DNA of 64,000 nt from Amblyornis subalaris (lineage: Eukaryota > Chordata > Aves > Passeriformes > Ptilonorhynchidae). Shown piece by piece: positions 51,928-64,000 of this stretch. Positions within the stretch are counted from its first letter, which is position 1. Each line of letters opens with the position of its first letter. Both the position numbers and the translations under genes were made by a program. The notes beneath the pieces were generated by a model, which was not told the origin of the DNA, did not search any database, and saw only the letters and a program-made list of their open reading frames with translations. The stretch lies in assembly GCA_018881555.1 (NCBI GenBank), contig JACAXG010000106.1, positions 1,644,917 to 1,708,916 on the forward strand, in the 5' to 3' direction.

Positions 51928-53599
51928 TTCTTTCAAGCTTTCTTTGGAGCATGGAGACTCCTCTTGTCTTGTTTTCCTAAGCAAGACAGGGCTTACGAAA
52001 TGAGCCCTTATCTTTCTTAGGATCAACTGGTTTGGTTTGAGGGGGAAAAAAAAAAAATATATCAAGGAAACTTTGGGACACATGAGCCTTTCTTTGGGTT
52101 TGAAGGGTTCCTTACATGAACACTGCACAAAAGTGCTGACTGCTCTGCTAAATGCTCCGCTAAATTGCAGCCTGGACGTGGGCAGACAATGTGGGGGGAC
52201 ACAAGTGGCTCTCAGCAGAGGAGTGTATAAATCCAGGGCCACAGCAGATGTCTATCCTTTCTCATCCCGACAACAGAAAGGAATGACCATGCCTTGCTAC
52301 CAAGCTGCTTCCTCCCCCAAGAGACCAATTCTTCCTGTCTCCTTTAATACATACATTAATTTAATGGGGAAAATTACTGACTCAACCATTAGTCAAAGAG
52401 GCAGCCCTTCAGCCCCTGCCATCAGCAGGAACCAGAAGGATAAGAGAGGGTAAGAGTGGAAAAAAATAAAAATAAATTTTCTAGCCTTAAATGCAGTGGG
52501 TTTTTTTTTTTGACTCTTGCTCAGGTAGGAGTCAGGAGTTTTTTAATCCAGCTCACAGCCCAGGGTTCTGACAGACTCTTGTTGCTGATAACACACATTT
52601 CTAAACCCCAAAAGCATCCAAGTTTTGCAATTCACTGAGCCTGTGTCACCACCACATTGCTCCTCCAATTGTTACTTAATAGAATATTCACTATCACTAG
52701 GTAGGAGTTTTGCTCAAACTTTGCTAAATTTTTAGCAAGTCAAAATTAGACTTGCAGAAGACCTTTCTTTTTCAGGAGCCAGCATCAGTTTGAGAAGGGC
52801 CACAGATATTTTGAGCAAGGAGCTATTAATGGTAAATGATCAGAAAAATGAAGGCTGAGAATGCACCAGAGACAAATTTGTCCAAGGATCACTCTATCTG
52901 CATCTTCTGCCTATGAAGAGCATCTGCTCGAACTCCTGTGAGAAGCACGAACCCAAAACTTGGATTGCTATTGTAGGAGATATCAGAAAAAGAGACCTCT
53001 AATGGAACCGAAAAGGGCATTTCCAGCTACAAAGATTTATCACTAAAATAAAAATAAAAAATCAATTTATTGAATTCTAAACTTCAGCGAGAAAAATTGT
53101 CACTTTTTAATTCAAGAAATTCCACTGCAAAGTAGGATTTCTGAACAAATAATGCAACTGACTTGCTGAGCTACGGCTAAAAAAGGAGACACAAACTCCC
53201 CTGAACAAATCTTCATTCCTCTTTTTATTTGCACACATACAGATATATATTTATTATGTGCAACATACATTTTAACATTTTAAGAGTTCTTTAATTCTCT
53301 GCCAGAACAGCCACAGTGCAGGTGATATTCAGCCTTTTTCTGCAAGCACCCCATGCTGCAACAGAGCCTGAGGCTGCCATTCAGCCCAAGGCACTCAAGA
53401 AGTTCATCCAATCAATTTCCACATAGGATATAGACCATGGGTAGAGCTGGGAAGAAAGCTGGGAAGTTAGTTGGGACCACAATCACCACTGTAATCAGGC
53501 AGTGCATAGATTTCACATGGCTAATTCTCAGAAGAGGCTGAAAGCAGAGCCTCGGGGAATGCACGTATTATCACGGCTCAGCAGGTTCCCCTGCACGGC

Positions 53600-53700
53600 A
53601 TTCCTGCTCCAGAAAGGAAACATGGAGCACAGGGAAGCTGAGCACGATCACAGGCATGGGTCTCAGTCACAACTCCTGGGTTTTGTAGGATGCATAAACG
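53600..53700 (-). mobile_element. Possible MIR/L2-type remnant
   Basis: AGAAAGGAAACATGGAGCACAGG, then AAGCTGAGCACGATCACAGG and CAACTCCTGGGTTTT resemble an inverted MIR-type core. A second short match (GAGAAACTGAGGCACAGAG) is at 54190-54208. Weak support. Confidence 0.3.
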
Positions 53701-54289
53701 GGGCCCAGGGCAATCGTTGTTTTGCAGAACACAGGAACCTTTCTTAGCACCCACTTTGGATTAAAAAAACCACAAATTTTCCCTAAGGATCAAGGGACAA
53801 ACAAGTGGCCTGTGGAGGTCAGGCCATACCCAAACCCTTCACTTCCAAGTGATGTGTCAGGGTGCTACTAAAGCAGCCATCCCACCCTTGTGCCAATTCA
53901 CTACTTGTGATCACAGCAAACAAATGTCCTCTGCCATCCCTTACACACTCCCTGCTATTTCTACCCTCCACAACCTTGTACCCCTAAACACACCTGAAAT
54001 ACTGNGAGAATTAACTCCCGTTTTTCCTCACAGAGCCTTGTTGCAAAGATCTGGTTACACATTGGATAGAAAACATNAGCCCTCACTTCAGTTCTTCACA
54101 CAAAACATATATTGATGTTTAAAACAAAAATGCATTCAGAACTCAAGATGTGACAAGTGGGGATGCGATTCCACTGCACATCTGTGTGTGAGAAACTGAG
54201 GCACAGAGCCNGTCGTGTCCAAAGAGAACATTCCATTTTAGCGCTCATTTTATTCAGACCCATTCTTCTCTTTTCTTGTTTTTTAAATA

Positions 54290-54476
54290 GAATGGTTTGG
54301 GTTGGAAGGGAACTTAAAAATCATCTCATTCCACCCCCTTCCACCGGACTCTCCACCAGACCAGGTTGCTCCAAGCCCCATCCANCCTGGCCTTGGACAC
54401 TCCCAGGGATGTGGAGTCCACAAGCACTCGGGGCAAACTGTGCCAAGGCCTCACCACCCTCACGGAAACTTTATAC
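54290..54476 (-). mobile_element. CR1 LINE fragment (~190 bp)
   Basis: Antisense CR1: AATGGTTTGGGTTGGAAGGG, the CACCAGACCAGGTTGCTCCA block, CTGGCCTTGGACACTCCCAGG and GCCTCACCACCCTCACGG. This is the ACCAGGTTGCTC subfamily type, related to the copy at 59443. Confidence 0.92.
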
Positions 54477-55364
54477 TCTACACCCTGAATTCATCCATAT
54501 AATCAGGTATTTGGGGTTTTTCAGGCACCCAGCCCTGCAGCCCGAGGGCAGGGTAACCTCAGAGGAAACAGAGCAAGAAGAAATTTGTCTTCCAAACTCT
54601 TGACCGTGGTGAAGTTTTCTGGCTTTCTGAAGTTTGCTCTTAAAGCCTCAGAAACACTTCAAAGGTGCTGGGAACTCACCATCTCCCAGACAAGCAGCCT
54701 GTCCACACCTCCAGAACACCTGGGGCGACACCTTACACCTTCAGCAAAAGTTGAAGGCTTTGTTTAATAAGTTTAAGAGGCACCATAAAACACTGCAAGC
54801 TCCTAATGTGTGCCAATTAGTTACCCACAAAACACCACCATTTTAGAGCACATTTCAGTTAATAAAGTGCAGACTCAAATTTCTCATGGTTCTTCTCCCC
54901 TTTGCCTTTGTAAAATGCAATTTCTGTCCCCAGCTCTTATCCACAAGTTTTTTGGCTGTATGTCTGGTGGACAAAAGGAACAACCATCTCCCCTCCAGTG
55001 ATTTCTATTTTGTCTTGAAGCTCAGAAGCCTTCAAAGAAGCAGCTCAGAAACTTTTTGAATGCTTTTTGGTTGCAATTTTTGGTAGGTGGTGGTGTGGTC
55101 TCTGCTCTGGAAAATTAAATTGACTATTTTGAAAGTGACTTGACCAGTCCTTTGCTCAGGCTCCAGCCCACCTATTGCAGTAAAAAAGGTACAAAAAATT
55201 CCAATGTTATGTCAAGCTTTCCCACTGTGGATGTTTCACTGCAGCCCCAGGCAGCAAATGGTTTTAAGTAAATGGCTGAACACCCTGTATACATTTCTAT
55301 CTTTATGTAGTTTCTGTCACTTATTATCCATTTTTAATCCTGCTAGGCTCTTTGTCTTAATGGT

Positions 55365-55740
55365 ATCTGATGAATTTCCCAGGTTAATTATGCACCATGT
55401 AAGAAAATATTTTACTTGTATCACTTTTAAATTCATTAGCTTTTAGTACCATTGTATAGCACTCTGCTTGCTCTTGATTTATGGGAAAGGCTAAATAGGA
55501 TCATCTGACTGACCTCTCCTGGCAATTCACTCTCCTATATACCACTAACACATCACCTCTCATTTGTCTCTTAATCAATTTAACCTTCCCTCAAATGGAA
55601 GATCTGCCACACCTCTTATAACTTGCTCTGTCTTTCACTGGATGCTCTGTGTATCTATTCTGCCTTTTAGAACAAAGCTCTAAGTATCCAAGGGGAAAGG
55701 ATCCTTAATATTTTCATTATTGAGCTCTTTACAGCTCTTA
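55365..55740 (-). mobile_element. Ancient CR1/L3-type LINE fragment
   Basis: The + strand order of blocks follows the inverted 3' region of old amniote CR1 elements as I know it. The blocks are TTAATTATGCACCATGTAAG with AAAATATTTTACTTG, then TAAATTCATTAGC, CTTGATTTATGGGAAAGGCTAAATA, ACATCACCTCTCATTTGTCTC, and TCAATTTAACCTTCCCTC. Divergence is high, so an early amniote or archosaur age is inferred. Confidence 0.6.
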
Positions 55741-56227
55741 AAAGAATCAAGCAGCTTGTTTGTATCTGATTTCTCCTCTGCACTGAAGAATTGAACTGTC
55801 CTTAGTGCATGGACTGGGTTCACAAGGGAATTTGAGGAATTAAATGCTATTTTTGTCCTTACAGAGAGTATACCAGTGCTGCTGGTTTGTCCCTTGTGGC
55901 CACTTCACCTTGCAGCTCTCCAAACTTCCATCAGCNTCTTCAGCCACACAACCCTGGCTATGTGGTACCTGCCTGAACCACTCTTATCTTAGCTCCCTGC
56001 AGTCTTTTACCCACAGGACAGCAGCAGGGACTGCTTTTGCCTGTTGCAAAATTAAAACGTCAGCTCGGGGACATGGACTTGGAATCTACTACAAAGTGGA
56101 CCAAGGTCCTGGACAGAGAACGAGCTCCCTCAGCACAGCTGCAGTGTGAGGCTGCATCCTCACAGACCGAGGGTGAAGCACACAGATGCTGTGCAGACAT
56201 TTGTTTTGCAGCTGGAGACCCACATTT

Positions 56228-56246
56228 TCACAGAATCACAGATTCC
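56228..56246 (-). mobile_element. Possible CR1 tail remnant
   Basis: TCACAGAATCACAGATTC resembles two inverted CR1 8-bp tail units. No CR1 body follows clearly, so this may be chance. Confidence 0.25.
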
Positions 56247-57627
56247 TCACACCCCCAGCACACCCAATGCTGCAGGAATGTAGAGCTGATGATCACCTCG
56301 CTCCACAAGACAGCGGGTTCAGACAAAGCAACACCATAATATTGGTTATTCCAGGTTTACGGAGAGCTGTTGGTTGGAAAACAAATCAAATTCCCTTTTG
56401 TGCTCATGATGTGCTTCACCTCAAATGTGAGAACTGAAAAATAAGGCAACTACCTTAAACAAACACACCCTAAGATGCAAAATATGAGCACCTTCCNGAG
56501 ACCCCTGGTACTATTCTTTTTCACATCATGTCTCTTTGAAGTGCACATAGCCAAAAACGTTGGCAGTGCTTTCCCTCTGATGCTGCAGTTTTTGAGAGTA
56601 TTATGCATATTGCAGATGCGGTTTTCTTGCACTAGATTGAAAAAAAGAAATAATCTTATTAAAAATGTAAAAGGATTTCAGGGTTCTGTGCATACTCAGA
56701 GAAAAGAGAGATGTCAACAATAAACATGCCATCTGAACAATACGGAAGGACCTCTGTCCCATGGGCATAATAGATGTTTTATTAATAACTTGCTTTTATA
56801 TATTTTTCTCATTTCCCAAAACAAAGGGAGGAGGGAGAGAAAAAAAAAAAAAAGAAAAGAAATGGGTTTGAAAATCAAAACATTTCCTTGACTGGACAAT
56901 TCAACATCCTCTTTGAAACATGAAGATGAATTGAGAGCCAGTGCATTTTCTGGGTCTGTGTTCTCCTGCCCTGGGTGTACTTCCACCATCAGGACACCCC
57001 TGGCAAGGGGAAAAGGATCCCCTGGCTCTCAAGTGTTTGTTGTGGAGTACATCAGCTCCAGCTAAGAGATTAAAAAGGTGAGTCTTTTAAGTGGCTCAGG
57101 NAGACTCAGACAAGCATTGATGGAAAAGATGTTATTCTTTGTCTGAAACTGCTGGACATGGTGCAAGAAAGAATGAGAAGGAAGATAGGGGCCACTTTTG
57201 CCCCTTTCTGGAAGAAACAGAGCAATTCTGCCACANCAAACTGATTTTTCTCTAATGTAAGTCAGGCTTGTTCTGTCAAGTAGATGCCTCGGGAATGGAT
57301 AAAGGAGACAAATGTGTCTTTGCTCCTTTAGGTACCTTTAGGTACACCATGAGTGTGTGTCCAGACTCTTTGGCTTGGCCCATATCAGGTGATTAGGTCC
57401 AGGGAATGGTCACCCTCCAGAGGCATTTTACCCTCTTTGTTTACTCTCTTTATCATGCTATGTTTTTCCCTCACACAGAGCCTGTATTTCNGATAATTGA
57501 GACCTCTTTGGAATTGCTGTTCCTACAGCACAGGCCCTCAGTAAACTAGCTTTTCACCCCAAATGGCTTTCATAAACCTAGGCAAATACGGAAGAGGGAA
57601 ACAAGAACATGGGATGAATTAAGGCAT

Positions 57628-57697
57628 GGGGTGTTGGAACAATGTGATCTTTAAGATCCCTTCCAACCCAAACCATCCTATGATTCTATTCTATGAA
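57628..57697 (+). mobile_element. CR1 LINE short 3'-end fragment
   Basis: About 70 bases: AATGTGATCTTTAAGATCCC, TTCCAACCCAAACCATCCTATG and the ATTCTATTCTATG tail. Sense orientation and heavily 5'-truncated. Confidence 0.85.
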
Positions 57698-59442
57698 GGC
57701 TAAAGAGCCTAAAGTAATTTTCCTCTTTCATTTTCTGTCAATGTCTATGACCTGGGCTATTATAGAACAACACTTATACTTTGTTTTTTGGATGGCCTAC
57801 CTGTACAAATAGAGTCTTGGCTATGGAAACTAGATGCTGCNAGAGAAATCTGTGATCTTGTTCGAGGCCAAGAAAGATGAGGGCTCCACCTCAGAAATAA
57901 TGCCATTTATCCCTAAGGTCATTGGTAGACACTTGCTAGGAAAACATTGCTTTGGAACAGGTAGTGAAGAGAGGTGAACCTTGAGATCCATGGCCAAAGG
58001 GTCTGCAGGCTTTGCTCAGACACTAAAAAACCTTGCCAGGACGAANAAATTCCTATTTACTCACCAAAGGCTTTAATTGCTTCATATCCCAAATAGTTTC
58101 TACAGATTAGATTTTACCCTGTGAAGGCCAAAACCTTTTTAAATCTTTTTCTTATCTGTATGGTTGGGGATTCATTCATGGAAGAATTGGAACATTTGAC
58201 CCTAAACATGCCCAAGTGCAGAAGGAATCCATCACTTGCATCATTTTGGGATGCCTTTTTCTGCCCTAACTCAAGTGTGCTTGGCAAGGCTGCAGGGGTC
58301 ACAAGTTGTGCTTCTTGCCTTTCCTATGGACACTCTCCTGTGAAAGCGACCAGGATAACTCACTGGATAGAAAGGAAAAAGCTGTCTAATTAAGGAGCAA
58401 GCGTACATCTGTCTCAGGCCACTTGCCAAGCATAATGTGGTGGGGAGGCAAATCGTTGTGCTGTTAGAAACTGCTCCCCTTGGACTGCCTGACCCCAGAA
58501 GTGCAGGGGACAGATGCCTCTCAGCCAGGTTCAGGACTTTCTGTGCCCACCTAATGGCGAGGAAGTTGTGNGATTTGTCAAAAGTTCGTCTGACCATAAA
58601 CAAGCCAGAGGTTCCCGAGGTTTATACAGCTCTGAACACACAGCTCTGATTTTCTTATTTCAACATGCACTTCGCATCGCTGTGAAATCAGAGGTACACG
58701 TGCACAGCAGCAGATGTGTGTCACAATTATCTCCAGGAACCCGTGCCCAGGTTGTGACAAAACGAGCCCAGATGTGGCTGGTGTCACCAGGGGGTGGGAG
58801 GAAAAGGAGCATGGGAGGACACTGTCAAAATGGATAGACAGTTTGGCAGGAAANAGCTGGATCGCCTGGGAAATTTGGCATATTCCAGATTTTCCGGTAC
58901 CCTCCAAAGAGTCTGTGCTTATGGAAAGAAGTCTCCTGAAAACCTTAGAGTGGAGTTTGATGAAAAAGCTATTCCTCCTCTTGAAGCTCATGTTGTGTTA
59001 TGTTGCTACAGCCAGAATTCCATCTGTTCCTACGTTTGTTTTATTAATCTCACATGATATCCTTCTGAAGTTATTAACAAGGGAAGAGATGAGAAAGAGA
59101 GGGATGTAACCAGCCAGCCTGTGAAAAAAGAGCACCCTCAGCACCATCCTGCCACTGCAGATGACACAGGTGAGATCAGTGTCCATGTTCTAAATGAGGA
59201 TAATGATTTTGGCAAGTGCATCATTTTGCAACCTCAGTCTATCTTCTAGAAAAAAAAGCAGGCACTGTGGTACTGAATTCCCTTACATAGTCACTGTTTA
59301 GCCAGTAGGGTCCTGAGGTGGCTTTCACCATCTTTCTGGTCTTAGGAGCACCTAGAGAGGTTAGACCAGATGTTAAAATATTTCTTAACCCTTTTTCGTT
59401 CCACTTCATCAACCAAACCTACAAACGCTTCAAGGGCCGTCT

Positions 59443-59681
59443 TGTGTTAGGTTAGATGTTGGGAAGAAATTCTTGGCTGTGAGGGTGGTGAGACCCTGGC
59501 GCAGTTTGCCCAGAGAAGCTGTGGCTGCCCCATCCCTGGAAGTGTCCAAGGCCAGGTTGGACGGGGCTTGGAGCAACCTGGGATAGCGGGAGGTGTCCCT
59601 GCCCATGGCACGGGGTGGAATGAGATGGGCTTTAAGGTCCCTTCCCACCCAACCCACTCTGTGACTCTGTGACTCTGTGAA
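59443..59681 (+). mobile_element. CR1 LINE fragment (~240 bp) with intact tail repeats
   Basis: Sense CR1: TTAGATGTTGGGAAGAAATTC, GTGAGGGTGGTGAGACCCTGG, CCCCATCCCTGGAAGTGTCC, AAGGCCAGGTTGGACGGGGC. It ends in three perfect 8-bp ACTCTGTG units (59656-59679). The intact tail and low divergence suggest that it is among the younger copies in the window. The - strand open frame here is element-derived. Confidence 0.95.
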
Positions 59682-59739
59682 ACAGATGTGAAAGAGATCC
59701 AAGCTCACCCAGGAACATCTTTGCTTAACACCCAGCCCG

Positions 59740-60160
59740 TTGATGGCTGTAAGTTAATTACCGCGCATACTGTACCGGTGACAGTAAATATTAGCGCCGT
59801 GTGCCACAGAACAAATACCCCGTGATGAAAAATTCAAGCGGTATCGAGCTTTTCATTAGTGCAGTAATGGCTTTCTCACACATTTAGCTCATTTTTAACT
59901 CGACCTGCTAGGGGAAGGAAATGACATACTTTCTGTTGAATAAGACAGCGCTGAGATTATATGAAGGTGCGTTTTTATGGGTAAAGAAACGTATGCCACA
60001 TTAATCTATTTTTATGCCTTGCAGTACGTGCTGATGAGTCATTTGAATGCCAAGTTTCATTAGTAAATTGGGAATGATATAGGCAGCTCTGCGCTAAAAT
60101 AAAAATGTATATTTCATTTAAGAACGCAAAACNTCTCAGCAGTGCTGCAGAATGCCTTAG
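59740..60160. promoter_or_regulatory. Candidate conserved non-coding element downstream of the gene
   Basis: Repeat-free, CpG-retaining sequence (TTACCGCGCATACTGTACCGG, TATTAGCGCCGTGTG, AGCGGTATCGAGC) just after a CR1 copy, with homeodomain-type and AP-1-like (GATGAGTCATTT) words. No coding frame. Confidence 0.35.
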
Positions 60161-60429
60161 AACACTAAGCAGGATCATAGCACGTAAGGATTGAATCTTA
60201 GAACCCTGTTTATAAAGGCAATTTTGTGTCCATAAAATGCACATTAGTAATACAATCTGCCCAATATTGTATTGTTCTATCATTTCTCTATGGATCATAT
60301 TAGTCAGTGTCCTGTTAACATCCATTTTATCATACTGTCATAATATTATATTGAAATGAGATCTGGCACTTTTGGGGTCCTGTGCAAGATGAAAAAATGG
60401 GTCTCCAGCAGTCTTCCTCTTAGATATAA

Positions 60430-60620
60430 TTGAAAAAGAGGCAGGCATGAGGGCATGCTGTGATTCACGCTGCCGGAGAGTGATCCGGAATCATTCAGAT
60501 GATGAGTACATAGAGAATGCCGCGCACAGAAAGATGGCAATTTGCTGTACTAATGTTTTGAAAATGAAAATTTCTAGCTGTTTTGCAGAGGAGCTTAGTA
60601 GGAAAGGCAGAAGAGTAAAA
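60430..60620. promoter_or_regulatory. Candidate conserved non-coding element
   Basis: Complex sequence around TTCACGCTGCCGGAGAGTGATCC, CAGATGATGAG and AATGCCGCGCACAG, with retained CpGs. The 89-codon + frame spanning it shows no recognisable domain. Confidence 0.25.
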
Positions 60621-63597
60621 AAAATAATAATAAAATCTTTTATAGTTGAGTCAGATTATTTCTGTTGTTTTTGGAAAGGCTGCACAAAGAAATGTGTTTT
60701 CTGGAGAATGGTGTAAAGCATAAATGAACATCACTTTATTGACCAAAATAAGTATAAAATACAGGAAATGGAAGGCGAACAGCAAATGAGAAAAATTCTC
60801 TCCCATTCCTTGAGGAGCAGGTTTAGAGAGGGATCCAGGGGCACCTTTCAGGCTCCTTAAACTGAATCTCGGATCCCCACTGNGCCACTTAGCCATAGGG
60901 ATGGACGCCCACATACACCCAGTACTTCAAGCCCATAAGCCTGTACTTCTGCCTTCAAGCCCAATTTCCAATAGCCAAGCTGCCTGACAAGCCCCAGCAG
61001 GAATGAAAACAATGCTTCTCCTTCTTTCCAAATAGATTATAACTAATGATATCAATGTCCTATTCCTCTGGTGCTTCCACCGAGCTTTAATACTAACAAA
61101 TAAATCAAACCAACACTTCCAGCCTTTGTTTAGTATCTATGCTGTCAGTACTGATGCACAGTCAGTATTAAAAAGTTNTTTTATTTTTCTTGTTGTCCTT
61201 TGTTTTGACTAGCTTTGTTCTTGATATCATCATTTGGTATTAAATGGAGGAAATTTAGTACTAAATTATCTCCCTTTCTTCAGGATTTTGTTGTTAAAGA
61301 CTCCCAAGCTCGTGCAGCTGGCCTGTCCCCAAGAGAGTGACCCAGCCACCTGACCCGAGCCCTCTTTAAGGAACTGAACCAATCTCCTGTGAAAATCCAA
61401 GCCTGTTTTTGGGACACCAGGGATGCAGTCAGAGACCTGCAGAGAAAGCAGGGCCACAGGGCTCGGCTCAACCTTTCAACATCCAGGGGAACACTTCCTC
61501 ATCAAATACATGAAAAATAATCCCTTTAGGTGAATACTCTTTTCAGAAATCATGCTGTACTGTAACGACTCCTGTATCTGCCTGTTGGAGCACNGGATCA
61601 ATTCCAGTGTTGTTCAGCAGGCTTTAAATGTCCTTTAAAATATGGTACATCCACATTTTTGCCGTCCATTTTAGAATTTAATTTCCTTTCGCTACCCCTC
61701 ACCATCCTCTGTTGGTGACATTTNTAAATCATCATTCCTTGTTCTCCTTAATGTATCTGGTTTTACCATTGCTATTTAAATTTTTTATAAGTCTCTGTAC
61801 ACTGCCACAGTCGAAGCGTGATCTTTCCAGCAGAAAGGAGGAGACTCCTCTACTTGGGAGGAACATATGTGCTTTGCAGGGCTCTGGGTGACCCAGAAAT
61901 AGATGGTTCCTGGGAAAACACTGCTAAGCACCAAGATGGGNAATTTACTACACGTGCAAGTCCAGGTGAACAGGGAATCTTCAAGAAACTCCCATTGAGC
62001 CGAGATCGGGACCATTTTTATAGCTTTCAGTTTTGAGGTCACAGTCACCCGGACTGGAAACTCAAAAATGACTTCAAAAAGGCAAATGCTAACTAGATTT
62101 CACACTAGATTTCATTTTACTTGGCATTACAGAAAGAATGCAGGTATTAAATAGACTGTTTCCTGTATACAATAAGGTTAATTAGTAGCAAGGGATGGAA
62201 ATCAGTGTAGACATAACTCTTTTAGACAGGTATCAAAAATAATCCCCTGATCCCCACAGACCCCAGCTGCACTGAAAGAAGAACAATATAAAAGATTCTT
62301 TAAAAAGAAATTTTTCAAACATTCTCCAGGTGTCCCAGCTATATTTAAATAGGCCCGTGGCCCCATGCGTACTCCAACCCTTTCTGCTCTACAGTTCCCC
62401 TGCTCCAAGTTAAATGAGCAGAGTACTTGCACAGAATTTTGAGGTGCAACATAAAGGATTTCTGTACAAAGAGACTGGGATTGCAAACCGAGACAGACAG
62501 GAGAACAAAAAGAAGAATATATTCTGGACTGAATGGGACTTCCCTAAGCTCCTTATCAATAAGGTTAATAAGGGTCCATGCAATTTACTGATCACTACGA
62601 TGCAACAACTGGGCTAAAGCTATAAAGAAGCTGCACAGATACCAGCTTTTCGTGCTTCTCATGGCCCACCACATTAAAGTCCCTTTACCCTTCCCCTGTC
62701 ACCCCACTCAAGAGAATAAACCCCAGCCTGTGTGATTGGCCTCGCTAAAATCCCTGGTCTGCTATTACGCTTCTACCTGCCCTAGTTAAGCAGATTAATA
62801 GTTATTTCCTTGAATTTGATCCTCCAGTCCCTTTGTAATTGAAGCAGTAATGCTCAGATATTTCTAAAAATGTATTTCTGAAAAATACATTTCCTTTTTT
62901 CTCCGGTTTAATTTTGTTATCCTCAATCATATGCATGATAGAAAAAAAATCCCAAACTTCTATCTCCTTTATAAAATACATGTCATATCAAAAAGGTGAC
63001 AAGAGGGGGAAAAGTAATTAGTGAGTTCACAGAGTTCAGTAGAAAAGTTAAAATAGAGTAACACATTACTTTTTATGTTAAGATTTCACAAGACAAATCT
63101 TGCCTGTGTTTTAATTGCATGTGACCCTGGCAGTCCCACTCTGAAATGAAGTGCCGTAAAATTAAAGATGACAGACGCTCAAAACAAGTCTTGTGATCTT
63201 GATTAAACTACAAAGACCACACTTTTCTCTCTGCTGCAACTCAGATATGATGGGCTGTTTTATTTGGGGAATTGCTTCATTAATGCTTTCTTTGACTAGA
63301 CATGTTTATTATAAAAAATACTGAATATGGTGATATCTTGCATAGCTAAATAAAGTCTAAAAGACAAGTAAAAAAATTAGGAACCTTTAAATAAGCTCAA
63401 GGCCTAAATGCTCCTTTTAAAGATTCTGGGCATCTGTGGAAGGAGGTACCAAGCATGCCTGCACTGTACAGTACCTATCTTGAAAAGTAAAAGTGGTTTT
63501 TTTTTTTTCACAATTATGTCTGTAAGAACCAAATTGATTATTCTGACAATTATCAGATGATTATTTCAAATTAAATTTCCAATTACCAAAATAAAAT

Positions 63598-63648
63598 GGG
63601 GGGGGGGGGGAAAAAAGGAGAGGAAAAAAGTGAAGGGGGGAAAAAAAC
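63598..63648 (+). repeat. Homopurine tract with G13 run
   Basis: A run of 13 G (63598-63610) is followed by alternating A and G runs to about 63648. The stretch is all purine except one T, so it could form triplex or G-tetrad structures. Homopolymer length in draft assemblies is unreliable. Confidence 0.75.
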
Positions 63649-64000
63649 CCTACAACCTCTTCTTCCAAAAAAATCATTGCTAATTTTCAGAAGTGTAATG
63701 ATGGTAACTGAGTACAGCTGGGTACATGCAGATTTCCTACATAAATTATGTCTTTTCAAACTTGCTTGGTTATCTACACCTTGTGACTAAAGAACTTGAA
63801 GGACTTTACGCACCTGTTTAAAACCAGATTTAAATCATAACTACTACATATGCAACAACCTAACGTTCCATATTTTCCAGCCCAAGTTATGAGCAACTCT
63901 TTGCTTTCTGTAAAAATTTTCAGTTCAAAGAATAAGCTTCCACTAGGCATAGATTAATAAGTTTCAACATAATAAAGAAGCAAGAGTGCCATTACACACT

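Larger units (their letters stand above)
51105..64000. other. Intergenic region downstream of ARHGAP15
   Basis: No coding exon is recognisable on either strand after the ARHGAP15 3' end. The known mammalian order places GTDC1 next, on the opposite strand, so this region may lead to its 3' end. It holds CR1 copies, a very old LINE fragment and several CpG-retaining stretches, listed separately. The stretches 51.1-54.1 kb, 56.3-57.6 kb, 57.7-59.4 kb and 60.7-63.5 kb show nothing further that I can assign. Confidence 0.6.

Noticed and set aside
55960..56000. CTGCCTGAACCACTCTT resembles the LPEPLF motif of an upstream RhoGAP exon
   Set aside because: It lies downstream of the stop exon, lacks splice sites in phase and reads into a stop.
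51105..64000. Search for GTDC1 exons on the - strand
   Set aside because: No recognisable glycosyltransferase sequence or plausible exon was found; the gene may begin beyond the window.
1..64000. Endogenous retrovirus, CRISPR array or bacterial-type operon
   Set aside because: No retroviral domain, paired long terminal repeat, direct-repeat array or closely packed coding genes were visible.

Overview
This is a vertebrate nuclear window, almost certainly from a bird. The evidence is about six clear copies of the CR1 LINE, several with the ATTCTRTG-type 8-bp tail repeats typical of avian CR1. There are also older amniote-type CR1 and MIR-like remnants, AT-rich non-coding sequence, and coding exons with GT-AG splice sites. 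I cannot name the species. About a hundred isolated single Ns look like unresolved consensus bases of a draft assembly, not biology.

Only one protein-coding gene is supported. Two exons on the + strand (27665-27770 and 49777-49960) encode the C-terminal half of a RhoGAP domain. I assign it to ARHGAP15 because the predicted C-terminus (ending ...SKIFGSEED) and the exon join match that family member as I know it. The exons join in phase: AA from the first plus G from the second gives a lysine codon. The stop is TGA at 49958-49960. The 5' part of the gene, including the exon with the catalytic arginine finger, lies upstream of the window.

Layout: 1-27664 is the 3' part of an ARHGAP15 intron. 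It holds a ~740-bp polypyrimidine tract near 1.6-2.3 kb, AT and GT microsatellites, a genuine CpG island at 15.4-15.8 kb, and a 15-22 kb stretch that looks like a cluster of regulatory, possibly conserved, non-coding sequence. 27771-49776 is the last intron (22,006 bp), with an avian MIR-like SINE at 29.2 kb, CpG clusters at 31.6 and 39.2 kb, and a ~1.1 kb strongly CpG-depleted block at 37.7-38.8 kb. The 3' UTR follows, with a likely poly(A) signal at 50123. From about 51.1 kb to the end is intergenic: CR1 copies, a very old CR1-type LINE fragment at 55.4 kb, and CpG-retaining sequence at 59.7-60.2 kb. In mammals the next genes downstream of ARHGAP15 are GTDC1 and ZEB2; I found no recognisable GTDC1 exon here.

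I found no prokaryotic-type operon, CRISPR array, tRNA or rRNA gene, or recognisable endogenous retrovirus. Nearly all long open frames are low-complexity or chance frames. No new multi-gene system is visible. The best leads are regulatory: the intronic CpG island, the CpG-rich intronic clusters, the long polypyrimidine tract on the sense strand, and a perfect RFX-type palindrome.
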